A DNA stretch of 64,000 bases from positions 1 through 64,000 of the forward strand of contig CANIQT010000003.1 in assembly GCA_947469885.1 (NCBI GenBank), in the 5' to 3' direction. This document shows, piece after piece, positions 54,665-63,576 of this stretch (positions within the stretch are counted from its first letter, which is position 1; each line of letters begins with the position of its first letter). A program made the position numbers and the translations under genes. Origin of the DNA: Bacteroidota bacterium. Lineage in GTDB: Bacteria > Bacteroidota > Bacteroidia > 2-12-FULL-35-15. A model generated the notes under the pieces. It was not told the DNA's origin. It ran no database searches and saw nothing but the letters and a program-made list of their open reading frames with translations.

Positions 54665-55631
54665 TATTTACAGGAGCATTTCCAATTTCGTTTATTCTGT
54701 CCATCAAGCCTGTTCCATCTTTCTTTTCAGCAAGACTGAAATAATGAAAACCAATAATAACAGATAGTGTACTATATAACAATGTTGTGCAGAAGGTACA
54801 TATAGTGGCAACAATTAAAAAGCCAACAGGAATATCTCCACCACCATCTTTCAAATGACTAAACATTAAAAACATTTGGTACCCAGCTTGTGGAAGCGAA
54901 AAAACAATACCAGCCAAACCAATTGCCATTGTTGCACAAACTACGATTACCCATGTCCACCAGAAATTATCACGCATAACTTGTCGCGTTCTTCGGAATG
55001 ATTCGAAAACTCCTTTTTGCTCCGTCATTTTTACTAAATAAGTAGCTGACATTTGCCACATAAATGGTGGTAAAATCATTAACATTCCAAGAAGTAAGAA
55101 AAGCGCAAGCAATATACCAATTGCAGGAACAGCAGTGCCTATACCTGCTATTATTACTACTATTACTACTACTATTAGAATTATTAATAGTGTGAATGAA
55201 AAAAACACACCAAGTACATTTCCAATATTTTGTGTTACTGTTCTTTGAACATCACTTACTGTAAATCCTCCAGGACCTTTTTCCAGATAATTAATCATAA
55301 ATGAAAACACCGTTGCCATAGATGCCAGACTGGCAAGTATGGCGGCAAGAATAAAAAGCAAATACGCCCAGCCAAATTGCTGTAAAAGACTATCGATTCC
55401 ACCACTTCCCAATCGATTTATAGAGAACATATTTATAGCATTCGATTGATAAAACGCGCCAGCTATGGCACTTAATAAGATAAATGGTCCTGCTATGAAA
55501 AGGATGCACTGGAAAAATAGTTTTGCATTTTGACGTAAGAATTTTACGGATACATTAAATGTTTCACCGAAATCACGTACCTGACGGAAATTAATTTTTT
55601 CTTGGTTCATTGTTTTGTTGTTAGACCTCAC
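54645..55631 (-). CDS. multi-pass membrane protein of the MoxR cluster
   Basis: The 328-aa protein has six or so long hydrophobic segments (LFFQCILFIAGPFILLSAIA, WAYLLFILAAILASLA, VFFSFTLLIILIVVVIVVII, LLALFLLLGMLMILPPF). It holds a family-like loop KMTEQKGVFESFRRTRQVMRDNFWWTW. The pattern recalls membrane proteins of the glycerophosphodiester phosphodiesterase N-terminal type, but I do not assign it. Its place between SpoIIM and DUF4129 genes suggests a role in the same membrane complex. Confidence 0.7.
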   Translation of the reverse strand: MRSNNKTMNQEKINFRQVRDFGETFNVSVKFLRQNAKLFFQCILFIAGPFILLSAIAGAFYQSNAINMFSINRLGSGGIDSLLQQFGWAYLLFILAAILASLASMATVFSFMINYLEKGPGGFTVSDVQRTVTQNIGNVLGVFFSFTLLIILIVVVIVVIIAGIGTAVPAIGILLALFLLLGMLMILPPFMWQMSATYLVKMTEQKGVFESFRRTRQVMRDNFWWTWVIVVCATMAIGLAGIVFSLPQAGYQMFLMFSHLKDGGGDIPVGFLIVATICTFCTTLLYSTLSVIIGFHYFSLAEKKDGTGLMDRINEIGNAPVNNVEQQY

Positions 55632-55668
55632 CCCCGGCCCCTCTCCTTGAAGAAAGGAGAGGGGAGCC
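55627..55668. repeat. CCCCTCTCCTT/AAGGAGAGGGG hairpin element
   Basis: CCTCACCCCCGGCCCCTCTC opens a GC-rich element with a perfect 11-bp stem (55638-55648, 55654-55664). It begins inside the ATG-proximal bases of the membrane protein gene, in the gap to the SpoIIM gene, and is related to 17879-17913 and 29697-29714. Confidence 0.5.
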
Positions 55669-55737
55669 AGCGTGTGAAGTAGTTTGTATTTATAATTTAT
55701 TACTTTTCACTATTTACTATTGTCAATTCGCTATTGC

Positions 55738-56700
55738 CTATTCTCTATTCACTCTCTTATTTAATCTGATTGGATAAATGATAAAGTACCAGATAATAAA
55801 AGTAAGTGATGTGCCGATGATTAGCAAACTCAACCACATGGGCATGTTCGAATATCGAGTTACAAAACTTTCGAAAAAACCTGCTGTGATAAATACCGGA
55901 ATTAGTCCTACTACTATCTTTACTCCTTGTTTGGCACCGCGTACAAAGGACGCTCCCCTTGAATATGTTCCGGGAAATAAAATACTGTTGCCCATCACCA
56001 AACCTGCACACCCGGCAATAATGATTGCTGAGATTTCCAACGTTCCGTGAATCCATATTGCTAAAACAGATTTTAATAATAATCCTTTTGAATAAAAAAA
56101 GTATTGGAATGAACCTAACATAATTCCATTGGAGAAGAGAAGATAGCCCGTTCCGAAGGATGCAAGTATTCCAAATGCAAAACATAAAAACGAAACGTAA
56201 ATATTATTTACAGTAATTCCCAAAAACATATCTATCTGATTCATGCTCTTGTAAACAGCCATTGGGTCGCCTTTATCTATATTATCTAAAGTCATGTTAA
56301 CATAACTATCTCCCAGAATAAGCCGAACAAATGAATCGTCATAAGCTGCAGACACTATGCCTATTAACACTGCAATTACTGTAATAATAAAAGCATACGT
56401 TAATTGCTTGTGTGAGTTTTTGAAAATGAACGGCAATTCGTATTTCCAAAAAGTAATGACGCGAGATTTTTTTTCTTTCTTGTTTTTGTATATTTCCTGA
56501 TGCACCCTTGCAGCAAGCGAATTTAGGTATTGTGTGGTTTTGGCTTTAGGGTAATTGGTTTTGGCATAAGATAAATCATCAGTAAGTTGAATAAATAAAT
56601 CAGCCATCAAATCAGGATTGGCTGCACCTTTGGTGGTGAGCATTGATTCGAATTGCTGCCATTTATCAGCATTTTGTTTAAGGAATGTTATTTCTTTCAT
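55738..56700 (-). CDS. SpoIIM-like (stage II sporulation M) membrane protein
   Basis: The 320-aa protein has a soluble N-terminal helical part (KEITFLKQNADKWQQFESML, DDLSYAKTNYPKAKTTQYL). Five or six membrane helices follow, with the SpoIIM-type segment FLCFAFGILASFGTGYLLFS and IWIHGTLEISAIIIAGCAGL. Bacteroidota do not sporulate; in them this gene opens the MoxR/DUF58 cluster, with RDD on the other side. It is first of the leftward genes, and a REP-like element lies just before its start. Confidence 0.88.
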   Translation of the reverse strand: MKEITFLKQNADKWQQFESMLTTKGAANPDLMADLFIQLTDDLSYAKTNYPKAKTTQYLNSLAARVHQEIYKNKKEKKSRVITFWKYELPFIFKNSHKQLTYAFIITVIAVLIGIVSAAYDDSFVRLILGDSYVNMTLDNIDKGDPMAVYKSMNQIDMFLGITVNNIYVSFLCFAFGILASFGTGYLLFSNGIMLGSFQYFFYSKGLLLKSVLAIWIHGTLEISAIIIAGCAGLVMGNSILFPGTYSRGASFVRGAKQGVKIVVGLIPVFITAGFFESFVTRYSNMPMWLSLLIIGTSLTFIIWYFIIYPIRLNKRVNRE

Positions 56701-56709
56701 TATTAATAG

Positions 56710-56834
56710 CCACGACCTTCAGGTCGTGGTGGTAATATAAAACCATTTTACGGGTTTAGCCAAAGTGTAAGATTATTATTTTGGCTAAAGCCAACAACAA
56801 TTATTAATCGAATACCCCGACCTAAAGGTCGGGG
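56710..56834. repeat. composite REP-like element with three hairpins
   Basis: CCACGACCTTCAGGTCGTGG (56710-56729) and CCCCGACCTAAAGGTCGGGG (56815-56834) are two GACC/GGTC hairpins. Between them lie TTTAGCCAA and TTGGCTAAAGCCAA, forming a further small hairpin. This resembles a REP/BIME-type unit mobilised by Y1 (RAYT) transposases, a type I recall as widespread in Bacteroidota. No transposase is nearby. It fills the divergent SpoIIM-RDD promoter region. Confidence 0.7.
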
Positions 56835-56913
56835 CCATTAAATTAATCGTTGTAAATTTATATAAAAATTAATTCTTAGCTAATCTAATCTTCATTACCT
56901 GACAATTTTAAAA

Positions 56914-56921
56914 TATATTTG
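56914..56921 (+). promoter_or_regulatory. TATATTTG -7 element of the RDD gene
   Basis: TATATTTG matches TAnnTTTG exactly and lies 10 nt before the RDD ATG, so the transcript would have a leader of only a few bases. No -33 TTG is seen at the expected distance. Confidence 0.5.
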
Positions 56922-56931
56922 CGCCTCAATT

Positions 56932-57648
56932 ATGGATAATATAAAAATACAAACCACTCAAAACGTTGATATTGAATACGAGCTTGCCAGCATTGGCGAC
57001 CGTATACTTGCTACTTTGCTGGATTATGTCTTTTTTATTGCTTATGTTTTGTTACTTATACTCATCAGTTCATTAGTTAATGGAAAACTTTTTGAAAGCA
57101 TGGCAATGTTGGTTATCATTTTTCTGCCTCTTTTATTGTATGATTTAATTCTCGAAACGTTTTTCCAAGGACAATCGTTTGGCAAAATGATTATGAAAAT
57201 TAAAGTGGTGAAACTAGACGGAACACAAGCTGGCTTTGGTGCTTATGTGCTACGTTGGTTGTTGCGCATCATTGATACCCGCATATTTTCGGGTGGTGTG
57301 GCATTAATTGCTATTCTGCTAAATGGCAAAGGACAACGCATTGGAGATATGGCTGCAGGTACTACAGTAATTAAATTGAAACACCGAGTAAAGATTACCG
57401 ATACGATTTTGAATACAGTAAAACCTGATTATACTCTTGTTTTTCCGGAAGTGACAAGGCTTACTGATAATGACATTGCAGTTATTAAAGAAGTAATGGT
57501 GGTATCGTTAAGGACAAATAATAATGAGGCTATTGAAAAACTGGCTATGAAAACAAAGGCTGCAATGGGTATCACCACTAATTTACCTCACACACAATTT
57601 CTGGCAACGGTGGTCAACGACTATAGTCATTATAGTTTTGATAAGTGA
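56932..57648 (+). CDS. RDD-family membrane protein
   Basis: The 238-aa protein begins IQTTQNVDIEYELASIGDRILATLLDYVFF, which carries the Arg and Asp of the RDD pattern (RILATLLDY). Three or four membrane helices follow, with FFQGQSFGKMIMKIKVVKLDG and LNGKGQRIGDMAAGTTVIKLK as in the family, then a hydrophilic C-terminal tail of about 75 aa. RDD genes accompany SpoIIM and MoxR/DUF58 genes in many bacteria; the transported or bound substrate is unknown. Confidence 0.9.
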   Translation: MDNIKIQTTQNVDIEYELASIGDRILATLLDYVFFIAYVLLLILISSLVNGKLFESMAMLVIIFLPLLLYDLILETFFQGQSFGKMIMKIKVVKLDGTQAGFGAYVLRWLLRIIDTRIFSGGVALIAILLNGKGQRIGDMAAGTTVIKLKHRVKITDTILNTVKPDYTLVFPEVTRLTDNDIAVIKEVMVVSLRTNNNEAIEKLAMKTKAAMGITTNLPHTQFLATVVNDYSHYSFDK

Positions 57649-57671
57649 TTTTTGGGCAAATAAATTAAAAT

Positions 57672-59825
57672 CTAAAACTTGAAGCGTATTTGTGCTTTAA
57701 TTTCTGATTTTGTTTTACCGTCTATTTCATTAAGTCCTCCTGCACTGATGGTAGTTTGGTTATCATAATAGGTTTGAGAATAGCGAACCCAAACTTCTAT
57801 TTTTCGAGTGATGTTATAATCAAGCATTATGTAAAAACGGGAGCCACGATAGTAGTAAGCTGGTATTGAATATACTCCAGGAATATCATTTTCGTAAGCA
57901 TAAATGCGGGCATTGTAAGTATCAGTTTGAAATAGAGCGTAGCCAAGTGTGGCGGAAAACGGATTCCCTATATTATTGTAAATGATATTTTGCATTACTA
58001 AATAGCCCTTTTCTGTTGCGTTGCTCCCCAATTTGTAATCTATCAACTCCAGCCTTGATTTTAATTTTATGGAAGGAATTATGGAAGAAACCATATCTAA
58101 CCGATAGTTGGTTTGTTTGAGTGGAACAAGATAATCTATCGCTTCATAGGTAGTTGATATGTTCTGTTGTTTGTTTCGCTGATGAATTCGAATGTACATA
58201 TCCGTCTTTTTTGATGGAGTGTAATTTAATTGTCCAATAAAATCATTTCCATAGGAGGGAGCATTTACCTGATATTTGAGCCATTGGAATTCGAACCGGT
58301 CGTAATAAGCAGTTAATGTAACGGTATTGCTTGGTTTTATTTGGGTTCCAATGTACAATCCTTTTTCATTGTTAGCGTTACTACTTTCAGCAAAAGCAGC
58401 AGAAAGTGAATTCTGAAAATTGCGCTCGTAATATCTATGTAGAAATGTTAAAGACACCTTAGAGTCTAAATTTATTAAAGCTCCGTTGAGAAAAGCTTTG
58501 CCCCCATTCTGACTAATTGCTTCTTCTCCAAAAAAGTTAAAATTGCGGATTATAAAATTGTAATCTAACCCTACATTAAAATTTTGTTTTGAAGAAAATT
58601 CAAACTGATTGTAATAAGAAAGAGCTCGATTATATTCTTTGTCTAATTCATAATTTACTGCAGTGAGTCCCACGCTAAATTTTTTTCTTTTATATGACAA
58701 ATTGCCTCCGTAAATTGTTTGGAGAATAGTATGTTTATCTGCAATTTCGGATGGAGTAGAATGATAACCTGTAGTTTCTAAAGATGATACTGCAGCCGCT
58801 TCACCATCGGCAGTGGTATCCGACACGTTTGCATCAACATGTTTCATAGAATAAAATGCAGTTGCTTCCACACCTTTGAATCCAATGGTTGTGGCTACAC
58901 CTCGCATAAATTTATTTTCATCAACTGATGTATAAGGACGAATGCCAAGTGCCGATTTTTTGACAGAAAATATATTGACACCTTTTGCAAATGAGTAAGA
59001 AGTCCATGCAGTGAGACCTTGCCCAAACGTTACCTGATAATCGCCAATAGCTAGCGATTTAATAAATTTAATATTATGCAAATAAAAATGGGCGGAATAG
59101 AAATCAAATCCCGATTTTTGATTTCCCTTTAAAGACTGGTTATACCATTCGTAGTTGAAATTTTGATTGCTTTTAAGAAATAATTCTCCCTGATCCTTTT
59201 CTCCTGTTATACCCCAACTCACATTGGTTCCATAATTAAATTTATATCTGGCATATATTTTATCGGGGCTACCAATGTACCGGGAGTTCGGACTTTTGAA
59301 TAATGCCGCACTATCAATAGGAGCAAAACCCGCCTGCTGCTCCAGAACCCTTGAATAACGAAACAAAACAGTATTTTGTCCGTCAACAAACATTTGTTTA
59401 ACGCTGAAATGAGAAGAAGTAAAATTGTCGGTAACACGAATGTAAGGTAGAATTTTATTTATGGTTTGCAAATCAAATCCATTGATAGTTTGCAGTTCAT
59501 ATATGGTAATCAATTTGCCATTTTTTTCTATGTGTTTCAACAAATTATTTATCTGTATGTCGTTTAGGTAAACCAAGTTTTGAAGTTCTTCTTTAGTTGT
59601 ATTATTAAGATTAATGCGGTGTTCTTTGTAATAATTAAGAGCATCTAACAAATCACTGTAATCAGTTTCTTCTGCATTGTTTTCTTCTGCCGTAGTTTCT
59701 AATTGCTGCTGAATGTCACTATCATCAACCCTTACAGGAATGGTGTCTTGAGATTTCATGGAAAAGGAAATCAACAATAAAAACAGTATTGAAAAAATAT
59801 AATAATATGATGAGTGCTTTTTCAA
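57672..59825 (-). CDS. helix-hairpin-helix plus beta-barrel outer-membrane protein
   Basis: The 717-aa protein has a signal peptide (YYIFSILFLLLISFSMKS). A ComEA-like helix-hairpin-helix part of about 80 aa follows (INLNNTTKEELQNLVYLNDI, LQTINGFDLQTINKILPYI). After it comes a long stretch of barrel-type strands (FSVGLTAVNYEL, SVTLTAYYDRF-like, ending KSEIKAQIRFKF with a terminal Phe). The HhH domain normally binds DNA in ComEA, so a surface DNA-binding role is conceivable but unproven. It lies before the PorV-like gene, 13 nt apart, and shares its direction. Confidence 0.8.
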   Translation of the reverse strand: MKKHSSYYYIFSILFLLLISFSMKSQDTIPVRVDDSDIQQQLETTAEENNAEETDYSDLLDALNYYKEHRINLNNTTKEELQNLVYLNDIQINNLLKHIEKNGKLITIYELQTINGFDLQTINKILPYIRVTDNFTSSHFSVKQMFVDGQNTVLFRYSRVLEQQAGFAPIDSAALFKSPNSRYIGSPDKIYARYKFNYGTNVSWGITGEKDQGELFLKSNQNFNYEWYNQSLKGNQKSGFDFYSAHFYLHNIKFIKSLAIGDYQVTFGQGLTAWTSYSFAKGVNIFSVKKSALGIRPYTSVDENKFMRGVATTIGFKGVEATAFYSMKHVDANVSDTTADGEAAAVSSLETTGYHSTPSEIADKHTILQTIYGGNLSYKRKKFSVGLTAVNYELDKEYNRALSYYNQFEFSSKQNFNVGLDYNFIIRNFNFFGEEAISQNGGKAFLNGALINLDSKVSLTFLHRYYERNFQNSLSAAFAESSNANNEKGLYIGTQIKPSNTVTLTAYYDRFEFQWLKYQVNAPSYGNDFIGQLNYTPSKKTDMYIRIHQRNKQQNISTTYEAIDYLVPLKQTNYRLDMVSSIIPSIKLKSRLELIDYKLGSNATEKGYLVMQNIIYNNIGNPFSATLGYALFQTDTYNARIYAYENDIPGVYSIPAYYYRGSRFYIMLDYNITRKIEVWVRYSQTYYDNQTTISAGGLNEIDGKTKSEIKAQIRFKF

Positions 59826-59838
59826 TTCTGATTGTCAA

Positions 59839-60687
59839 TTAATAAGCAGGTGCGCTTCCTCCTTTTTCTTTTTTAGTGATGGAATACGATAAACCAAGTT
59901 GAGGACTGATTCCAAGTACCTGATGATAGTTGGCTGATAAATCAATTTTGAGGTTTTTTAAATTGACACCAAAACCAAAACAACTTAATGTAGGGTTTGT
60001 AGCAATTCCTGCGCGCAAATAAAATTCCTTTGCTACTTTGTACTCTATTCCCGCTTTAAATATGGCTTTCTGAGCAATATCTTTTTCAGTTTCGATAGCA
60101 AGAATCACTTTATTTGAAAAATTATAATCGCCACCTAAACGAATAATAGTAGGCAAACGTTCGTCATTATAGGAAGCAATTTTTGAACGAGTAGGATTAT
60201 ATATATGTACACCAATGGTAAGATTCTTAATTGGTTTGGCTATTATCCCCGCTTCGGCTGCAACCACACTTTTGCTTCCATAGCCTTCCGCAATTTTTGT
60301 GGATAAATAATCAATTGCAATTCCGGCTGATAATTTGTTTCCAAATGATTTTGCAAATGATAGGCTGTATTTATTTTCACTGTATTGTGTGTATCCAAAG
60401 CTGGTGATACATAATCCAAAGGTACCACCTTTAACAGGTACTGCCACTGCACCTCCTTTGATACTGAGTTCTTTCAATAAAAATCTGTTTTCATAATACA
60501 CTCCTCCTGCATAATCGCGAACAAAACCAAGCCCTGCCTGATTGTGTTGAGCACTCCATACATCGCTTAATGATACCGAAGCATTGCCCATAGCCGATGA
60601 ACGGGCACCGATCGGGAAATCTTCGTTGCCTGCTTCTGTAATAAAAACAAGGAATGTGAAGAAAAGGAAAGAGTAGATTATTTTCAT
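59839..60687 (-). CDS. PorV/PorQ-like outer-membrane barrel protein
   Basis: From the internal Met (MKIIYSFLFFTFLVFITEAG), which avoids overlapping purE, the protein is about 282 aa with a signal peptide. The start of the mature part, GARSSAMGNASVSLSDVWSAQHNQAGLG, is the FadL/PorV-type pattern (A.G.A..S..D...NPAGL). Barrel strands follow. PorV and PorQ are T9SS attachment-complex proteins; this one could instead be a general member of the same superfamily. It is 10 nt behind purE, probably co-transcribed. Confidence 0.72.
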   Translation of the reverse strand: MKIIYSFLFFTFLVFITEAGNEDFPIGARSSAMGNASVSLSDVWSAQHNQAGLGFVRDYAGGVYYENRFLLKELSIKGGAVAVPVKGGTFGLCITSFGYTQYSENKYSLSFAKSFGNKLSAGIAIDYLSTKIAEGYGSKSVVAAEAGIIAKPIKNLTIGVHIYNPTRSKIASYNDERLPTIIRLGGDYNFSNKVILAIETEKDIAQKAIFKAGIEYKVAKEFYLRAGIATNPTLSCFGFGVNLKNLKIDLSANYHQVLGISPQLGLSYSITKKEKGGSAPAY

Positions 60688-60697
60688 TGAGAAAGCC

Positions 60698-61210
60698 TTA
60701 ATTGGTTTTATACTCAAACTTAATATCCGAAAGTTCTTTGTTTGCTTTCAGTATTTTATTTTTCAGATTTTCTTTGAACTCAATTACCTTCTTTAACAAT
60801 TCATCATCACCGGTAGCCAACATTTGTACTGCAAGTATTCCCGCATTTTGCCCGCCATCCAAAGCAACTGTAGCAACAGGAATTCCCGGAGGCATTTGAA
60901 GTATAGACAACACAGAATCCCAACCATCAATTGAAATGGACGAACGACATGGAACTCCAATAACAGGGACTGGAGTAAATGCAGCAACAACTCCTGGCAA
61001 ATGAGCTGCCCCACCTGCACCAGCAATGATAACTCTAATACCTTTTGAATGTGCATTCTTTGCAAATTCTGCTACCTGCTCAGGAACACGATGTGCGCTC
61101 AACGCATTTATTTCAAAAGGAATTTTAAATTCGTTCAGAATCTTTGCAGCTTCCTGCATAATGGGCATATCCGAAGTACTGCCCATAATAATACTAACTC
61201 TTGGTGTCAT
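60698..61210 (-). CDS. purE: N5-carboxyaminoimidazole ribonucleotide mutase
   Basis: This purine-pathway mutase moves the carboxyl group of N5-CAIR to make CAIR. The 170-aa protein has IIMGSTSDMPIMQEAAKIL, the ISAHR-type loop (LSAHRVPEQVAEF), VIIAGAGGAAHLPGVVAAF and VPVIGVPCRS in family order. The class I (bacterial) form is indicated by length and the SAHR loop. purK, which supplies N5-CAIR, is not in the window. Confidence 0.95.
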   Translation of the reverse strand: MTPRVSIIMGSTSDMPIMQEAAKILNEFKIPFEINALSAHRVPEQVAEFAKNAHSKGIRVIIAGAGGAAHLPGVVAAFTPVPVIGVPCRSSISIDGWDSVLSILQMPPGIPVATVALDGGQNAGILAVQMLATGDDELLKKVIEFKENLKNKILKANKELSDIKFEYKTN

Positions 61211-61337
61211 TTTTATAGTTATTTAATTTTATAGATAATGTGGTAAAAATAGCTTTTTTAATAATCAGATAATAATTAATCTCACGTTTTTTATAGACTT
61301 ATTTTGTTTAATTTCGTTTTTTTTATAAAATGATTCT

Positions 61338-61895
61338 ATGGACAAAGTGGTAATTAACGGGCATACATTTAAAATTAAAATTGGTTCTTCCGAAATAAAT
61401 AAAGCAGTTGGCGATGTGGCTCGTCAAATAAATACACAATTGAGAGATAAAAAACCATTATTTCTAGCTGTGTTAAACGGGTCGTTTATGTTTGCTTCTG
61501 ATTTAATGAAGAAAATAAAAATTGATTGCGAAATTTCTTTTGTAAAAGTTGCATCCTATAAAGGTACCTCTAGCACAGGTACCGTTAAACAATTGATAGG
61601 ACTAAGCGAAGATGTGAGAGGAAGAACTGTTGTTATTGTGGAAGACATTGTGGATACAGGCACCACCATCGAAAACGTATATAAACAATTAAAAGGGCTG
61701 GGTGCCTCGGAAATAAAAGTTGCTACTCTTTTGTTCAAACCCGAAGCCTATACCAAGTCTGTACCCATTGAATATGCTGCTATTGTGGTTCCTAACGATT
61801 TTCTAGTTGGTTATGGTTTGGACTATAATGGTTTTGGGCGCAACCTGGAAGATATATATGTACTGGATTACAAAGAAGAGAAAAAATATACATAA
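61338..61895 (+). CDS. hpt: hypoxanthine phosphoribosyltransferase
   Basis: Salvages hypoxanthine (and guanine) to nucleotides with PRPP. The 185-aa protein has LFLAVLNGSFMFASDLMKKI, the flexible-loop segment SYKGTSSTGTVKQLIGL and the PRPP motif VVIVEDIVDTGTTIENV. YAAIVVPNDFLVGYGLDYN completes it. It is the first of the rightward set hpt-adk-obgE-PAP2, and the next gene starts 35 nt later. Confidence 0.94.
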   Translation: MDKVVINGHTFKIKIGSSEINKAVGDVARQINTQLRDKKPLFLAVLNGSFMFASDLMKKIKIDCEISFVKVASYKGTSSTGTVKQLIGLSEDVRGRTVVIVEDIVDTGTTIENVYKQLKGLGASEIKVATLLFKPEAYTKSVPIEYAAIVVPNDFLVGYGLDYNGFGRNLEDIYVLDYKEEKKYT

Positions 61896-61930
61896 TAATT
61901 CTAAATATCAACAATTCTAAATTTAATAAA

Positions 61931-62506
61931 ATGCTAAACATTGTATTATTTGGTCCTCCGGGAGCAGGCAAAGGAACACAATCTGAAAAGCTAATTGAAA
62001 AGTATCATTTGGTACATCTTTCAACAGGAGATATTTTTCGTGCAAATATTAAAGGTGCCACAGAATTGGGTACACTTGCCAAAAGTTATATGGACAAAGG
62101 GCAACTGGTGCCTGACGAAGTTACCATTAAAATGCTGGAAAGCGAAGTAAATAAAAACGCTCATGCTATTGGATTTATTTTTGACGGATTCCCGAGAACT
62201 AAAGCACAAGCCGAGGCTCTTGATAGTTTATTGAAAAGTAAATCAACCAGCATAACCATGATGCTTGCTTTGGAAGTGGAAGAAGCTGAATTAAAAAAAC
62301 GTTTGTTGCTAAGAGGAGAAAGCAGCGGCAGAGCAGATGATAAAAATCCTGAAGTGATTCAAAAACGGATTGAAGTATATAATAATGAAACCTCTCCTGT
62401 AAAAGATTATTTCACCGCACAGGGAAAATACAAAGGCGTACATGGCATTGGCGAAATCAATGAGATATTTCAAGCACTTTGCAATGAGATTGACAGCGTA
62501 AAGTAA
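61931..62506 (+). CDS. adk: adenylate kinase
   Basis: Catalyses AMP + ATP to 2 ADP. The 191-aa protein has the P-loop FGPPGAGKGTQSEKL, the AMP-binding HLSTGDIFRANI and FIFDGFPRTKAQAEAL, and a short LID (RLLLRGESSGRADDKNPEVI) without the zinc-binding Cys set. This is the short-LID form. It follows hpt and precedes obgE in one direction. Confidence 0.96.
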   Translation: MLNIVLFGPPGAGKGTQSEKLIEKYHLVHLSTGDIFRANIKGATELGTLAKSYMDKGQLVPDEVTIKMLESEVNKNAHAIGFIFDGFPRTKAQAEALDSLLKSKSTSITMMLALEVEEAELKKRLLLRGESSGRADDKNPEVIQKRIEVYNNETSPVKDYFTAQGKYKGVHGIGEINEIFQALCNEIDSVK

Positions 62507-62544
62507 ATCCGCAATCCAAAATCAAAATCCGAAATCTTTAAAAT

Positions 62545-63576
62545 ATGTCTGATAGTAACTTTGTTGATTATGTAAAAATATGTTGCCGTTCGGGTAAGGG
62601 TGGTGCTGGCTCCATGCACTTGCACAGGAGTAAACTCACCGCCAAAGGCGGTCCTGATGGGGGTGACGGAGGAAGAGGAGGACACATCGTTGTTAGAGGT
62701 GACAAACAATTTTGGACGCTTATCCATTTAAAATACCGAAAACACATTATTGCCGAAGATGGTGAAGGTGGTGGAAGCAGCAACAAAACTGGTGCTGAAG
62801 GCAAGGATGAAATTCTTCATGTGCCATTAGGTACAATTATTCGCGATGCGGAAACAGGGGAAATAGAAGGAGAGATAACCGAAGATGGTGAAGAAAAAAT
62901 TGTAGTGCCTGGTGGGAAAGGTGGATTAGGAAACGACCATTTTAAAACTTCTACCAACCAAACTCCAATGTATGCACAGCCCGGAATACCGGGAAGAAAC
63001 GAATGGAAAATTCTTGAATTAAAAGTATTGGCAGATGTAGGGCTAGTTGGTTTTCCTAATGCAGGTAAATCCACTTTGTTATCAGTGCTATCAGCAGCAA
63101 AGCCTGAGATTGCTAATTATCCGTTTACTACTCTTGTTCCTAATCTTGGAATTATTAAATACCGCGATTACAAATCATTTGTCATGGCTGATATTCCAGG
63201 AATCATTGAAGGCGCAAGCGAAGGAAAAGGCTTGGGCATTCGTTTTCTTCGTCATATCGAACGCAATTCTACTTTATTATTTTTAGTTCCTGCCGATACA
63301 AACGACATTATTAAAGAATATAAAATATTGCTGAACGAATTGGATAAATATAATCCTGAGCTGGTTCATAAAAAAAGAATTCTTGCTATTTCAAAGTGCG
63401 ATATGTTGGATGAAGAACTGTTGGAAGAAGTAAAAAAAGACATGAACAAACGATTCAAAGAAAAGAAAACAGTTCCTGTTATTTATTTTTCGTCACATAC
63501 CCAAAAAGGTTTAATAGAGTTGAAAGACGAACTCTGGAAACAACTCAACAGCAAAGACAATTCGTTTGATTACTAA
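62545..63576 (+). CDS. obgE: Obg GTPase
   Basis: Obg is a ribosome-assembly and stress GTPase. The Obg fold (about 1-158) is glycine-rich: [48 protein letters not shown]. The G domain has G1 [14 protein letters not shown]2 [12 protein letters not shown]3 [16 protein letters not shown] and ISKCD for G4. At 343 aa it lacks the C-terminal OCT domain of some homologues. The next gene's ATG abuts its stop. Confidence 0.96.
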   Translation: MSDSNFVDYVKICCRSGKGGAGSMHLHRSKLTAKGGPDGGDGGRGGHIVVRGDKQFWTLIHLKYRKHIIAEDGEGGGSSNKTGAEGKDEILHVPLGTIIRDAETGEIEGEITEDGEEKIVVPGGKGGLGNDHFKTSTNQTPMYAQPGIPGRNEWKILELKVLADVGLVGFPNAGKSTLLSVLSAAKPEIANYPFTTLVPNLGIIKYRDYKSFVMADIPGIIEGASEGKGLGIRFLRHIERNSTLLFLVPADTNDIIKEYKILLNELDKYNPELVHKKRILAISKCDMLDEELLEEVKKDMNKRFKEKKTVPVIYFSSHTQKGLIELKDELWKQLNSKDNSFDY

